64,000 nt of DNA, taken from the NCBI GenBank assembly GCA_013398295.1, contig VZSF01011146.1, positions 62,684 to 126,683 on the forward strand, in the 5' to 3' direction. Positions 1 to 12,202 of this stretch are shown here, in pieces. Position 1 is the first letter of the stretch; each line of letters starts with the position of its first letter. Under the pieces are notes generated by a model. It made no database searches. It was not told the origin of the DNA and was given only the letters and a program-made list of their open reading frames with translations. The position numbers and the translations under genes were made by a program. The stretch comes from Chionis minor (lineage: Eukaryota > Chordata > Aves > Charadriiformes > Chionididae).

Positions 1-2500
1 CCCGATAACAAGCTATTAACAAGAGGCGTTTTCAGACTGTACTACTTTTAATAGACTGAAAACAGTGAAGTAAATAACATAAAGCAGATAAAACCCAAGC
101 GTTGGTCTGCCCGAAGCGCTGTGCGCAGCCACGGGGCAGCGTCCGGACTGCGAGCCACACGCTGGAAAACTCAGCCACGGGGTCTGATCCACCACTCATC
201 GCCTCACTCTCAATCTTTCCGTGCCTCAGTTTCCCCTGCCCCTATGCCAGCATGATACCAGTGGGGCTTTGTGGAGCACCTGGGGACCTCTGAGCTAGAA
301 GAGCTGTGTAAGACTCTAGAGGCTGCTGCAAAGCGCTGAGCTATTGCCGTTTTACACCGATGGCTTCCTCGGGTTGGGTATGGGACATGGACAGCAACGC
401 GATCGGTTGGGATTTGGTCTTCAGATCCTAAACGCACTCTGGATTTCTTCTGTGACCACTTCAGCCCTGCCGGTATCAGCCACCCCTCTGTAAGCAAGGA
501 GAAATCTTTTGCCAGCCTTGTCCTTGTGTGCAGTGCGCTCCCTGGGGCTGCGGCGGCTTGGCAGACCTTCTCCGTCTCGAGAGGAAAGCCCTGAGCTGGG
601 ATGCATTCCCTCTCTTTGGAGGCTCAAGACAAGAGCGCTGCGTGCACCCTTTGGTCCCACCAAGGGCAGGGACCGCTCCATCCTGCAAGCGCCTGCGCGC
701 GGCGTCCCAGCCTCTGCCCAGAGGGACGCTTCCCTTCCTGGGGCCATGCTCACCATGGCCACGCACAGCTCCCAGCTGCAGCTATTTTTTACTGGGAGGC
801 TATTTTTACTGGGTGACGCTTCTGCAGACCACGGGGCCTTCCACTCTGCCTCTGCCCAAGGAGACATCAATCTGCTGGGCAGCTGTTTCCACATCTGGGA
901 AGGAAGGGTGGGAGGAAGGAGCCTGGGGGCTGAAGCGGCACTGGGAGGGCACAGTTTGAAGGCAGTGCCCTCCGCCGCCTGCTATGTCCGTCCGCTCCCC
1001 AGCAGCCTGGGGAGGGGGAGGGAATCTTTATTTCTCACCGGCATTACCAGTGCCACAGACCTCCCACGTGAGGTGCAGAGCAGCGTGCAGGAGCACCCAA
1101 GGAGCACATGGGAGCTCCTCCAGGGCACAAGGAAAGCCAAGGGGCAATTTGGCACCCGTGATGCGATGGCTGGATCCAGCTGTGAGCACACCTCACCACC
1201 CAAGCCTGCAACAAGCACTGACTCACTCCCGCCAACGCAAAAGATATCCCCCCCAACGAGTTAGGTGCCAGTGAAACCCCTGAAACTGCTGGGGCAGAGG
1301 GTCAGAATGGCCGGGGCGAGCGGGAAGCCGAGAAGACCTTGAATGGCGGGGCAAACACAAGCGGCTCTCAAAAGCTCGCTCCTGATGGAGGAACCAAGGT
1401 GTGAATTAATGAAGCCGCAGAGCGAGGACACAACAGCCCCGTGCGTGCCAAGCGCTGCGGTGGCGGCTTGCGCATGGAGAGCAGCAGATGTGGTGGGAAC
1501 AGGCAGGGCCTGGGGAGCTGAGGGCCCCGCCACCACGCAGACAACCGGCCCCGGCCCCGAGAGCTAAAAATACGCCGCTCCCAGTGTGACGCCTGGGAAA
1601 GAGCAGGATTCCCATGGCACGGCCGAAAAAGCAGGGAGCATGGCGGGGGGGGGAGGTGCAGCAGCACCGGGGCTGCCGCGCAGACCCAGTGTCTTCCCTG
1701 AGAGGGAGCTGGGCTGGGAATGAGAGGCTCTGGGAGGGAGCAGGAGGAAAATGTGCAAGTCATCAGTGATTCCCACTCAAGGGACAATCCGAACTCATCA
1801 AGTGCGGGTCCGGCCCTGACACTGCAGCTTCAGTCGGTGCCGATGGTTTGAGCTTTTGTTTACTTCCCATTGGAAGACCCTGCCTCCTTTGCCAAACTTC
1901 TACTCCTGCGGCTGACATCTGTCCAGGCTCAGCGTCAACCCCACGCAGACCCTGCTGGGTCACTCGGCTGGAGCAACGCGCCAGCCCTCTCCACGGAGCA
2001 GCCCCTCACGGCATTCCCACCCAGCCCCGCTGCCCAGCGAGGCCGGTGCGGATGGGGACACGCCGGCAGTGGGGCAGTAGGGAGCCAGCACGTTTTCTAC
2101 AGGGCCTGGGAGATGCAGCGTGCACAAGACCGGGGTGGACGTGGGGGAGAGGGGAGCCTTGGGGGCGGCTCAGCTCAGCGCTCCCGGGGAGGAGCACGTA
2201 GCGAAACCGGTAGCTCTGCTCTCCGCTCAGTTTGGGGGGGGGGGCGAATCATTGCCAACCCCCAAAGCCACCCGCTGAGCGAGGGATTTAAACAGATGCC
2301 GTCTGTTAAGCAGATGAAGGGGATGTCGCTTTTCAGGGCAGGGGGTGAGACCTCATCCCCGCACAGCAGCACAGGTTTGGGTTGTGGGCAGCAGCGTTTT
2401 TGATGCTGCCCATCTCCCCGCGAGGGCTGGCGCGAGGGCGTGCGCGCTGGCGGCGACTCGCTTCGTTGGGAGGCGATGTTCTTGCCAATCTCAGCAATAC
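1..2500. other. GC-rich intronic stretch without recognisable exon
   Basis: This is unique, GC-rich sequence with many overlapping open frames on both strands, as expected where stop codons are rare. None shows a known domain or consistent splice framing. A G run of about a dozen bases lies around 2234-2246. The GC-rich character ends abruptly near 2.5 kb. Confidence 0.6.
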
Positions 2501-2530
2501 AGGATGATGTAAGTATATCATCCATTATTA

Positions 2531-2890
2531 CTGTTTTCATTCTTGACACGAGGAAAAATTAATTTTCTTTTAAAAAGTGATGTATGAAGAACCTAGATTT
2601 GCCTGAATAATATACGAACCTATAATCTGGCTGTTACCCTTTGTCTGAAGCATTAACATTAGCAGAAGGCAATTTAGGATGATTGCTTTTAAGTTGTAAA
2701 GCCAATGTTCAATTAGAGCATGAAATGAAAGACTTATCACTAGTACTGCCATAGAGATTTATTCTCTAAGTATTTCTTTTCAGCCATAAAGATGCTGGTT
2801 TTGTCGAAAGTGACATGTTTAGAACAAGATGCTTTTGTCTAATATTACAATGAAAAATGGTTTGGAATCAAACATTTTTATATTTAGGAT
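2531..2890. other. AT-rich unique block, possible conserved non-coding element
   Basis: The block is AT-rich, with many TAAT/ATTA cores and homeodomain-like motifs, directly beside the GC-rich 1-2.5 kb stretch. It has no repeat signature and no open frame of note. Resemblance to conserved non-coding elements is a subjective reading and would need cross-species alignment. Confidence 0.25.
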
Positions 2891-3162
2891 AATGGCAGCG
2901 TTTCGTTAAAAGAATTCCACATCGTGCTTTGGATTTCAGTTACTGAGTTTGGTTTGAGGAGATTTCCATTCCTCGGCTGGTCCTGCTGAGCTGTGGGCTG
3001 TAGAGGATACTCTTCACCTCCTCCAACACCTCTTTTGCTGGGGTGCTGGTAGTGGGAGCTGCGGTGATACCACAAGTGTTTTAATGACCAAACAGAGCTC
3101 CCAGCAGTCTCCCACAAGTCTGAAGCTTTGTGGGATCCCCAGAAGGACTTTCCAGGAGTCAA

Positions 3163-3533
3163 GGGTTGTACAGCCTGGGGAAAAGGAGGCTGAGGGGAAG
3201 CCTTATCACTCTCTACAGCTACCTGAAAGGAGGGTATAGCAAGGTGGGAGTTGGGCTTTTCTCCCAAGTTACAAATGGAAATGGCCTCAAGTGGCACCAG
3301 GGGAGGTTTGGATTGGATATTAGGAAACATTTCTTCACCGAAAGGGTTGTCAAACATGAGGGTCGCCCAGGGAGGCGTTTGAGTCTCCATCCCTGGAGGT
3401 GTTTAAAAGATGGGCAGACGTGGTGCTGAGGGACATGGGTTAGCGACGGACTTGGCAGTGTTTGGTTAATGGTTGGACTTGATGATCTTAAAGGTCTTTT
3501 CCAACCAAAACGATTCTGATTCTATGATTCTAC
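3163..3533 (+). mobile_element. CR1 LINE 3' fragment (sense +, antisense to SLC8A1)
   Basis: The fragment carries the typical order of a CR1 3' end: CAGCCTGGGGAAAAGGAGGC, CTACCTGAAAGGAGG, AGGTTTGGATTGGATATTAGG, TTCTTCACCGAAAGGGTTGT, GGAGGTGTTTAAAAGA and GTTGGACTTGATGATCTTAA. It ends in CGATTCTGATTCTATGATTC with no poly(A). It is 5'-truncated, as almost all CR1 copies are. Small internal losses are seen after the AAGTTACAA segment and around the GTCGCCCAGGGAGG segment. Confidence 0.93.
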
Positions 3534-3623
3534 TCTGTAAGTCTCTAGGAAAGACTTGGGGATCAGAGCTGTAGGCAGCCTTCTCCCAGCAAGCAAAGAA
3601 GTAACTGCAAGCTTGTGGTGTGT

Positions 3624-3764
3624 AAAAAAAAAAAAAGAAAAAAGAGAGAAGAGAAGGGAAGGGAAGGGNNNNNNNNNNNNNNNNNNNNNNNNNNNNNNNN
3701 NNNNNNNNNNGAAGGGAAGGGAAGGGAAGGGAAGGGAAGGGAAGGGAAGGGAAGGGAAGGGAAG
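3624..3764 (+). repeat. A-rich to (GGGAA)n microsatellite, interrupted by an assembly gap
   Basis: A poly(A) run grades into GAGAGAAGAGAAG and then perfect GGGAA pentamers on both sides of the N block, ending at 3763. The whole tract is homopurine on the + strand. It lies about 90 bp downstream of a CR1 3' end. The true length is unknown because of the gap. Confidence 0.95.
3669..3710. other. Assembly gap of 42 N
   Basis: There are 42 ambiguous bases within the GGGAA tract. Such gaps form where short reads cannot cross a homopurine microsatellite, so the 42 bases need not be the real size. Confidence 0.99.
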
Positions 3765-6700
3765 AGCCAGAGTGTGGTGCCCAGGAGGTACCCCCAAGCC
3801 CAGCTGGCCCTTGGCCGCACGTGGGGAGAGGCGTGGGAGCGGGTAGCCAGGCTGAGCAGAGCAGAGTGGGGCAACCCAGGCTCTGCTTCGGTACCTGCCA
3901 GCGCTGTCAGCGGTGTCTCGCGTGGGGCAGGCACAGCTCGCAAACCCTCATCCGTACGCAAACCCTGGGCCTCTCAAGGTGCTTCAGAATGTTCATTCCC
4001 ATTTTCTTCGCACCTGCGGATGGCCAAGACACCAGGCTTTCTAGCGAGAGCTCAAGAGAGGCATGGCAAGGGATGGGGGGGACAGATGTGTGAAGATCCA
4101 GCAACTACAGCAGGAAAACCTGTGCATGAAACACACCGGGTTTCACTGGGGAAATAAGAGAGAAAGCAGTGACAAATAGCCTGCTGGTATGTAACGTCGT
4201 TATACCGCAGCCAGTCTGCACGCTGCACGAGGCTCTTCAAGTGATTGCTTTGTCCCAGATATTGCTGGTTTTCTGCATGCAGTGCCATTTCTTTGCTGCG
4301 TGCTCCCCAGCATCCATTCGGCCCCGTGCTTTCCAATGGGAAGCAGCATGCGGTCCTGCCACTGGCTGCAGACTAGGGGTTTGCGCTGGACTAGGCACAG
4401 AGAGTGACTGCTGCAGGAATAACAAGAAAAGGGCGCTTTGCCGCTCAATGTGCGCACCGTGCTTGGAAACATCTGGAGGGCACTGACGGGGGTGAGCAAG
4501 CCCCAGGTCACATGTGGGGGACAACCATGGCCAGGGGGCTCTGGCCACCCAACCCTTCGTGGTGGGGGAATGGAGGAGGTGCAGACCTGTGCAGCCTGCC
4601 TCTCCCCATTTCGTCCCAAATCAGAAAGACTCCAAAAAGCGAAGCTTAAGGGATGCTGGGGCTCCTGGAGCTGTGAGAGAGCAAGGCCAGGGAAAGGGGA
4701 GCCCTCACCGTCGCTGGCTCCCATCGGGGGCAGCCACGATCCACCTGGTCCCAGGGAAGCTCGCCAGTACTTCTTGTTCCCGCTCGGCACTATTAATTTG
4801 GCTAAGCGGTGAGAGCTGGCAACCCTTCTGCAGAGTCCTGCACTGAATAATAAGCCCCAACGTCGAGACGCAAAGTGGGGGGCCAGGACGGAGCGGCCAG
4901 CAAGCTCTGTGAGCTGCTCCTCTCAGCCTGGCACTGCTCACCGTACCTGGAGGTCTGGTACTACCATGCCTCTCCAAAACCCTTCGCCGTCTCCCAGTTT
5001 CTTCCCCAGTCCCGAGCTGTGATCCAGAGGCCCACGTGCCTGCTCTCAGCCTAGGAGCACGGTACAGAGCGGAGTTTAATTTCCCAAGATTGCAGCTCAC
5101 ATCTTTCTCCGACCCTCCTGCAACGTTCATGTAAGCAATACGCACACAAGAAATAGCACGCACAGCAGCTCTCTGCAGCCATAAAATGGCCAAATCTGTT
5201 ACGCTAAACAGAGAGGCACTGAGTTCTGCAAAGCAAAGGTCTAGACCTGAATTGCCACCAGGACTTTTTCTTTTTAGTGGAAAAATTACCCAGCCACGCT
5301 TTCATGTGCTCAGGTTGGCAGTTGTTTAGTTTAATAGTACGGTATGGCTAGTTAGAGCAAGACAGCTGGGTATCTGCAATTAATCCCTGCCTGAAACAGG
5401 CTGAAAATGAGCAATACAGCCTGCTTGGGTCTTAGGGTACTGATATTTCCCTGGAAATCACAGGGAAAAGATTAAAGGAGGAAAAGGACGTACTATCTCC
5501 AAGGAAAGCTGATTCCCGCAAAAGAAATGGCTGGTTTCATTTATATAAAGCTGTTTCTCAAGGCTGCAGCGATTATCACCTCACTGATAGATTTTCCAGC
5601 CGCGCTTTGCAGAGGTCTGGATGGATCAGAATTACACCTTGGTTCTGGGCAGCCTCTGGCAAAAGTTTATACAGCGTCAAGAAATGGAAAAAAAAAAAAA
5701 AAGTACTAGAAAGTTTCTTGCAGTGAGAACATTTGTCATGGAGATGTTTCACGGAATAAACCCTGGGCACGGGACCAAGAGAAGTAATTGGACTGGCCAC
5801 GCTCCATGTTTAAGATACTTGTCCTGGGCTTTTCAAATGTGAAAAGAATATCAGGTCTTTCTTCCAGAGCACAAGGAAGAGAGGGGTTGATGGCATTTGT
5901 TCCTCAGGCTCACATATCCTTTAGGCCTCTACCCCAAAGCCGCGCTGCTTTGTCCCTTGAAATCCTGCTGGCACAAAACCCTGCTGTTTATCACCGTCTT
6001 GAAAAGCCCTGCAAGGCACCAAGCTGTTGACGCAGTGTCGCTGGAGCGGGCAGGAGCGTGCCCACGTGGGAGTACACCACGTGGGAGTCACGCTGCCGCG
6101 GAGAGGGAAATGAGCCCTGGAGTCGTGCGAGGACAGTGTCTCCAGAGAGGCACCTTGCCACATGCCTATGGCTCAGGAGAGCCAACGGAGATGTTTTCAG
6201 CACGCCTTTTGCCGGCAGCTCCCCTGGGGCCATCCATCTGCCACCTTGGTCCCAAGGGTGCCTCCAGACTGCTGAGGAGCAGACAAGGCCCAGCCCTTTG
6301 CGCACAACCCCCCCTCCCTCTCCGGGTTCCTGGCAGCTGGGAAAGGGAGGGAAGAAGAAGTTGCGAAACACTGTTTGAATGCTGAGAGGGTAGAGAAGAC
6401 TGTGGCTACCACTGTGCGTGGGGAGATAAGGAGACCACAGCTGGGTCTAATGGAGCTGGAGACAAGCTGGGGACACTACTGGCTTGGCACAGGGAGAGGC
6501 TGGCTTGGAAACACCTCTGCTTCTCCACGCCATGCTGGGGATGGACCCTGATGCCTGCTCGGCTGAGCAGCCACCCACCTCATTTCAGGAATGGCTCCTG
6601 TGAAGAGCTCGTGTCCAGCAAGGGGCTGAGAGGGAGAAAAAAAGCAGATCCACAGCATTGGGGTTCACCAGGGACAGCCCCAAATTTACCCTCTGTGCAG

Positions 6701-7718
6701 GCAGCCCCTCTTGGTCTGCTGGGCGTGCAGCTGGTTTTGGGAATCCAGCTGCAGGGCTGAGGTGAGCTGGGGGGGCCAGGGGTAGGATCCGCCTGGGAAA
6801 TTTGGGGTCCTACATGTCCATGTGTTTGGAAAGACTGAGTGTGGCTGGCCTGGGCTATAGGGGAGAGACGGTGCCAGCTTAGGAAGCTGCTTCTCACTGC
6901 GCTAGTTCCTCAACCCAGCGGCTCCCCGGGCTCCTCTGACATCACACCACCATTCTCAGCAGGGATCTGTTGATTTGGATTTATCTTTTTTTAACTAATC
7001 CTCCATACTAATAGGTACCCGGCAGGTTCAGAAGTAAAATAACAGCAACCACAGCCAGCAGTTATCCACACAGCTACACAGAGGGAACAACAGCCCTGTC
7101 ATTACAGGACCTGCTGCAGTCCCCGTGCTTCTTAGGGTAACGATCAGTGTATTAAAGACCGCAGCTAGCTGCTGTACTCAAGCACAGATTAATTGCTAGC
7201 TTCAGGAGGTAATTAAAGGGACTCGGAGCCCCCTTTCCCTCCCCACAGGCAGCACAGACCCCACATCTCAGCCCATGCGGCTGCAACTGCATGCACCCTC
7301 CGTCCCCCGAACTGTGGCAGCGAGCTGAGAGGGATAGATTTACACAATATTTGTTTGCCAACAGGCGATCCGCCATCAATATTTAAAGCTGAATGAGTCT
7401 CAAGAGTGGGATGAAGAGCCCTTCATAAGGCAGCATCCATCATTTTGGTTTTTAATTTTGCGCTTGCTCACTTGCTGCGCAGCATTATATGTGCATCGGG
7501 TAAATGAATAACGGATAAATAATTCACCAAATTGCTCAACCTCTTGCTTCTCCCAATCATAACGGAGCCTGGGTGCCCAGCACAGGGATGCTGGAAGTAC
7601 CAAGTGCAGGGAGATGGGTTTCGGGGGGTAGTACCACAAAGCACTTCCGAAATCTCTCTGCTAACAGCCGTAAGACCACAGCTGCCCAGCTGGCTCCCTA
7701 GGGAACATCAATGCCTGA
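3765..7718. other. Intronic unique sequence
   Basis: I see no exon or transposable element here. A 15-base A run is at about 5687-5702. The stretch at 6950-7220 is AT-rich with TTAATTGCTAGC and GGTAATTAAAGG motifs. All open frames are short and lack domains. Confidence 0.5.
7321..7560. other. AT-rich unique block, possible conserved non-coding element
   Basis: The block contains dense homeobox/POU-like words (AATATTTGTTTGCC, CATCAATATTTAAAGC, TAAATGAATAACGGATAAAT) in otherwise unique sequence. No repeat or coding signal is seen. The call is an impression only. Confidence 0.25.
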
Positions 7719-8010
7719 TCATAGAATCATAGAATCATAGAACCACTTGGGTTGGAAGAGACCTTCACGATCATTGAGTCCAACCATAAACCTATGCCAA
7801 AACCACCCCTAAACCATGTCCCTCAGCACCACGTCTACCCGTCTTTTAAATACCTCCAGGGATGGCGATTCCACCACCTCCCTGGGCAGCCTGTTCCAAT
7901 GCCTGATAACCCTTTCGGTAAAGAAGTTTTTCCTACTATCCAACCTAAAACTCCCCTGGCACAACTTGAGGCCATTTCCTCTTGTCCTATCGCTTGTTCC
8001 TTGGGAGATG
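7719..8010 (-). mobile_element. CR1 LINE 3' fragment (sense to SLC8A1)
   Basis: Read on the + strand it starts with three ATAGAATC units (the CR1 3' terminal repeat in reverse). It continues GGGTTGGAAGAGACC, CATTGAGTCCAACC, the CTCCAGGGATGG block, GGGCAGCCTGTTCCAATGCC, AAGAAGTTTTTCCTACTATC and TTGAGGCCATTTCCTCTTGT. Homology fades after CTTGTTCCTTGGGAG. Confidence 0.95.
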
Positions 8011-9854
8011 TCCTCCCAACACCGCTCAGGAGCTCTGAGGAGTCTCAGCAGTGCCTGAACCATGTCTCTGCTCACTCTGCCCATGCAGTGAGCGCCGGAC
8101 TCCCACCCCAGCGTGCTGCAGGGGTGCCAGCAGCACCATAGGCAAGTGCCTGGGACTTTTTGCTGCACCATCTTCATGCTCCAAGGGCAGCCAGAGAAAT
8201 CCCGGTCCTCCTGAAGCACGTGCCAAAACTCTGACAAGCAGAAACGTCAGCCTCTGCTGCCTTCGTTGAATGGGCAGGATGGGCTTTTGTTACCCCTCTG
8301 GGTTGTTCGGCACAAGGCCTTGGACACTGCACTTCCCAGCCCTCAGCAGCACCTTCTGAAGTGGCACTTCCCGAACCGAGGGTGAAAGGGAGGATGCTGC
8401 CAATGTCTGCTCTAGCAAAGGCAATGAAACTGAGGACGCAATGATGCCGGGAAGCCCTTCCCACACCCTCCTGGGAGGCTACGAGCCAGCTGCACCCCAC
8501 TTCACAGCCGTAATACATTTCTCCTATCCCTCCTGTGTGCTGGGCTCCTGCCCAAGGTTTGGCAGGTCCCTTCTGCCCTAACGCACCTCTCCACGCACCC
8601 TTCACTTGCCATAAACAACGTCGAGGTCTGCAGGCCATGCATGTCAGGTTCAAATGGTGCAGGATCATCTGCTGGAGCACTGAGAAGCCTTATCTGCAAG
8701 AAATGCTAACAAATGCGTAGCTGGCTGCTAAGAGCATGCTAGGCATGGGAGAAGCTGTGGAACAGGGATTTACCTCGTGTAACTTTTCTGTCAAGCTCCT
8801 CCAGGGACCAGACGCTCATCCCCACCAGCCCAGTCACACTGACACCATTCAAGAGACCTTCACCTGCTTCCAGCCTGTCTCACTCACATAGCAATAAGGG
8901 CGCTCAGCTGCGCACGCGTGTCCTGCCATTGCACTGGGGCATCTTGAGCTCTGAGGATGAACAATCACAGCCTAACCCCAGTCCTGGGCCACCCCAGCAG
9001 GCCCTACAAGCTGCCAGTGACCAAAAGCAGAGCCATGAAACCCCTGGAGCCCCAATGCCACGGTTGGGAAGGCTCCACCTGCCCATGTTCGCTGGGTGCT
9101 GCTGCTTCCGCAGCTGGGACACCTTTGCAACGTTGGCACGGTCAGCGTGGCAGCCCAGCTGTGCCTCTCACCCATCAGCACAACATGCCGCCTCCCTTTT
9201 GAGATCTTAGCCTTGGTAAGACTTCCCCAGTGCAACGCTAGAGAAACTCAGCTCTGCTGGGAGAGTGCCTCGGGACACTGGGAACGGGCAAACTTGCCAG
9301 AAGCGCCGCAAAGCTTTCCTGGTCCAGCTTCTTCTGGCCACCGTACATGCACAACTGAGCTGCTTGGGACAACCTCCGTCCCCAGCCCTGCACTGGGACC
9401 CACCTTAATCTATGGTGGCAAATAGAAAATCAACTGCACATGCAAAGGGTGCAAAGGGCTCAGCAGTTCCTGCTGGAAGACACCTGTATGCGCAGGAGAT
9501 GATTTTCTCCAGGAGCGATCAGCAGGCTCTGAACCTCGGGAAAGCAGCTTGCTTTGTGCCGAAAGCTTTGCAGCTGCACCAGGACTTCTGCAACCTCTGG
9601 TCCCAGGGGAGTGCGCAGGTGGTGTCACCTGCTCCAGAGCAATCACAGCCCCTCTCTGCCTGCAGAAGCCCTGATCTGATGTGACAGTCACGGTCCAGGT
9701 CTGCTCTGGCTTCAGACCAGCTTTGTGAGAGAGTTGCCTCCTCGTAGCTTTGTGCGTTTCTGGGTTTCCAGATGAGAGGTTGGAGCTCACCAGCTCCACC
9801 TGGTCAGAGCGAGCCAGTAGGATACGCAGCATGTCTATGATACACATACTGCAC
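8011..9854. other. Intronic unique sequence
   Basis: The base composition is mixed and no repeat or exon is recognised. Short open frames exist on both strands but carry no domain signature. Confidence 0.5.
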
Positions 9855-10602
9855 GTGGGTTGGGGCCATCCCAAGCACAAATAGGGGCTGGAGGGAGAAT
9901 GGCTGGAGAGTGGCCCGCAGGAGAGGGACGTGGGGGTGTTGGTGGGGGAGAAGATCACCATGAGCTGGCACCGTGCGCTGGCAGCCCAGAACCCCCCCGC
10001 CCCCTGGGCTGCACCCCCACAGCGTGGGCAGCAGGGCCGGGGGGGGATTCTGCCCCTCTGCTCCACTCGGGGGAGACCCCACCTGGAATACTGCCTCCAG
10101 CTCCAGCTGTGGGGTCCCAACAGCAGGAGGACACGGAGCTGGTGGAGCAGGGCTGGAGGAGGCCGTGGAGATGCTGGGAGGGCTGGAGCCCCTCTGCTGG
10201 GAGGACAGGCTGGGAGAGCTGGGGGGGTTCATCCTGGAGAAGAGAAGTCTCCGGGGAGACCTTCCAGCCCCTTCCAGTATCTGAAGGGGGCTCCAGGAAA
10301 GCTGGGGAGGGACTCTGGATCAGGGAGGGTAGTGACAGGACAAGGGGTGATGGTTTTAAACTGAAAGAGGGGAGACTTAGATTTGATCTCAGGAATAAAA
10401 TTTTTCCCTCTGAGGGTGGTGAGCCCCTGGCTGGGGTTGCCCAGAGATGCTGTGGCTGCCACATCCCTGGAGGTTCAAGGTCAGGTTGGACGGGGCTTGG
10501 AGCAACCTGGTCTGGTGGGAGGTGTCCCTGCCCAGGGCAGGCGAGTGGGACTAGATGGTCTTTAGGGTCACTTCCAACCCAAACCATTCTACGATTCTAT
10601 AT
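9855..10602 (+). mobile_element. CR1 LINE 3' fragment including the end of ORF2 (antisense to SLC8A1)
   Basis: This is the longest CR1 in the window. It starts near GGGGCCATCCCAAGCACAAA, in the C-terminal part of the CR1 reverse-transcriptase ORF2. It passes through the CCCACCTGGAATACTGCCTC, GGACAGGCTGGGAGAGCTGG, CTGGAGAAGAGAAG and TTAGATTTGATCTCAGG segments. It ends GGACTAGATGGTCTTTAGGG...CATTCTACGATTCTAT. The open frames across it are degraded, with no intact enzyme. Confidence 0.92.
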
Positions 10603-11246
10603 CAGATTCCTAGAACATGGAAAACAGTTTTGGCTTGCCTGCAACATGGTGGCAGTAAACAGCCATGTCCCAATGCTAAACCACTTCAGCACATCTGCAG
10701 TAACGCTTGGCCGGTGTTGGCCAAGGTATTTTCAGACTGCCGACAGACAAAGCCCATGTACAAGTGTGGGTGACAAGTACCCTGCAAGATGAGGCACTGC
10801 AAGGCATGCACAGAAACGCTGTGGGTGTCCCCAGGGAGCTTTGTCCTCTTGTCCCACCCTTGTTCTCCTCCGTCTCTCCCCATTCCAGCTCTCACACAGG
10901 AGCACATGGAAACTCATTGCTCAGCTTCAGCAGGAAACGTGGAGGAAATCCCCGGGAAGACACGCGTACCCGTGCAGTGGCAGGGGCTAGGAGAAAGCCT
11001 CTCCACACCACGCCACCGGGAAAAGCCACAACCTTCCTCCAGTCCCTGCTGTGCTGCCGCAGTTTCAGCGCTAGCAGGGAAGAGATACAGGGGGTGCAGA
11101 GGCGAAATACCCAAGGGGTCCACGTTAAGGCAAGGAGCAAGCTAGTACCATGGCAAGAGGCATCTCCCAAGCTCTGGTAGAGCTTGGAGGTAAAATTGGC
11201 CAATTTTTTGGGACAGTTTTTATTATCCTGGTTTTTTGGCTGGTGA

Positions 11247-11275
11247 TTTTTTTTTTAATTTTTTTTTTTTTTTTT
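11247..11275 (+). repeat. T-rich homopolymer run
   Basis: There are 29 bases of T interrupted by one AA. No retroposon body is recognised next to it. Confidence 0.95.
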
Positions 11276-11825
11276 ATAAACAACAACAACAAAAGTAATT
11301 TTGTTTGGCAGCCGTGCTTTGCTATAAGAAACGGTTCGGCGCATGGAGGCTGAGCTCCTGAGCAAGTGGAGCAGTGTCTTTAATGCACCGCATGGATCCC
11401 TCTTCCCATGGGAAAATCCGTGGAGGTGCAAATGAGCAGAGAGCAGAAGGCAGTGGCGTTAAGAGACCCCTCGTCTGCCCCCTGTGGATGGGGCTCCCAG
11501 CAGCAACAGTCACTGTGCCCAGGGTGACCACACAGGGCTACAAGCAGTGACAGGGTCGTTCGCTCCTGTTCCTTCCCCCACCACAATCCAATGAAGAGAA
11601 ACAAGAACCCAGCATCGAAGCAAAAGGTGACCAGATCCCTCCACCTCCTTGGCTCATTTTGTGCTGGCCTTTAATAATTGCAGCAGGCGAAAAGGGCTGG
11701 TCAGTCTGCGTTAAAAAATTCACTGAATTGTCTGGTGCTTTCTCCTGCTTATCGAATTCAAGCCACCTGGATGGGACCAGTGAGCAGTTAGTGCTACAAC
11801 CTACAGCCAGAAATTTTAGAAGGCC

Positions 11826-12020
11826 ATTTACATATCATTAGGAAGGAAAATGTTGATTAATTTGTTCTGATACACTCCAGAAAAAAATGCTCGAATAGCA
11901 TCAGGGAGCTCTGGCAGATTATAAATTGCCTTGCTCAAGACTGTAAATATTGCATCCGTGCCTCCCTGTGTGTTTTCAAGACATCTTCATGGGCCGTGCG
12001 TGTGTAAAAGAGATTTGTTT
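11826..12020. other. AT-rich unique block, possible conserved non-coding element
   Basis: The block contains GTTGATTAATTTGTTCTGAT, AGATTATAAATTGCC and GTAAATATTGCATCC in unique, non-repetitive, non-coding sequence. It needs alignment to other birds or vertebrates. Confidence 0.25.
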
Positions 12021-12201
12021 TAATATTTTACCAAGGAATGCATATTTCATCTGCGCGGTGCTTGCGAGGGAGGGATTTTTTATTTTGAAAAGCTTCTTCA
12101 GCTGTGAGGAGGGCAAGGGTGGACAATACACAGACATGCAACCATAAGAAGCCAAGACACCGCAGCTGCCCTGCGATGTGATTAAAAATGCACAGGGCAG
12201 G

Positions 12202-12202
12202 N
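12202..12202. other. Single ambiguous base
   Basis: One N interrupts otherwise continuous sequence. Confidence 0.99.

Noticed and set aside
509..1264. 251-codon open frame on + in the GC-rich left end
   Set aside because: No recognisable domain, and several overlapping open frames occur on both strands, as expected in GC-rich sequence; no convincing splice framing.
9860..10792. 310-codon open frame on +
   Set aside because: It runs through a degraded CR1 3' region and past its end into unrelated sequence, so it is not a gene.
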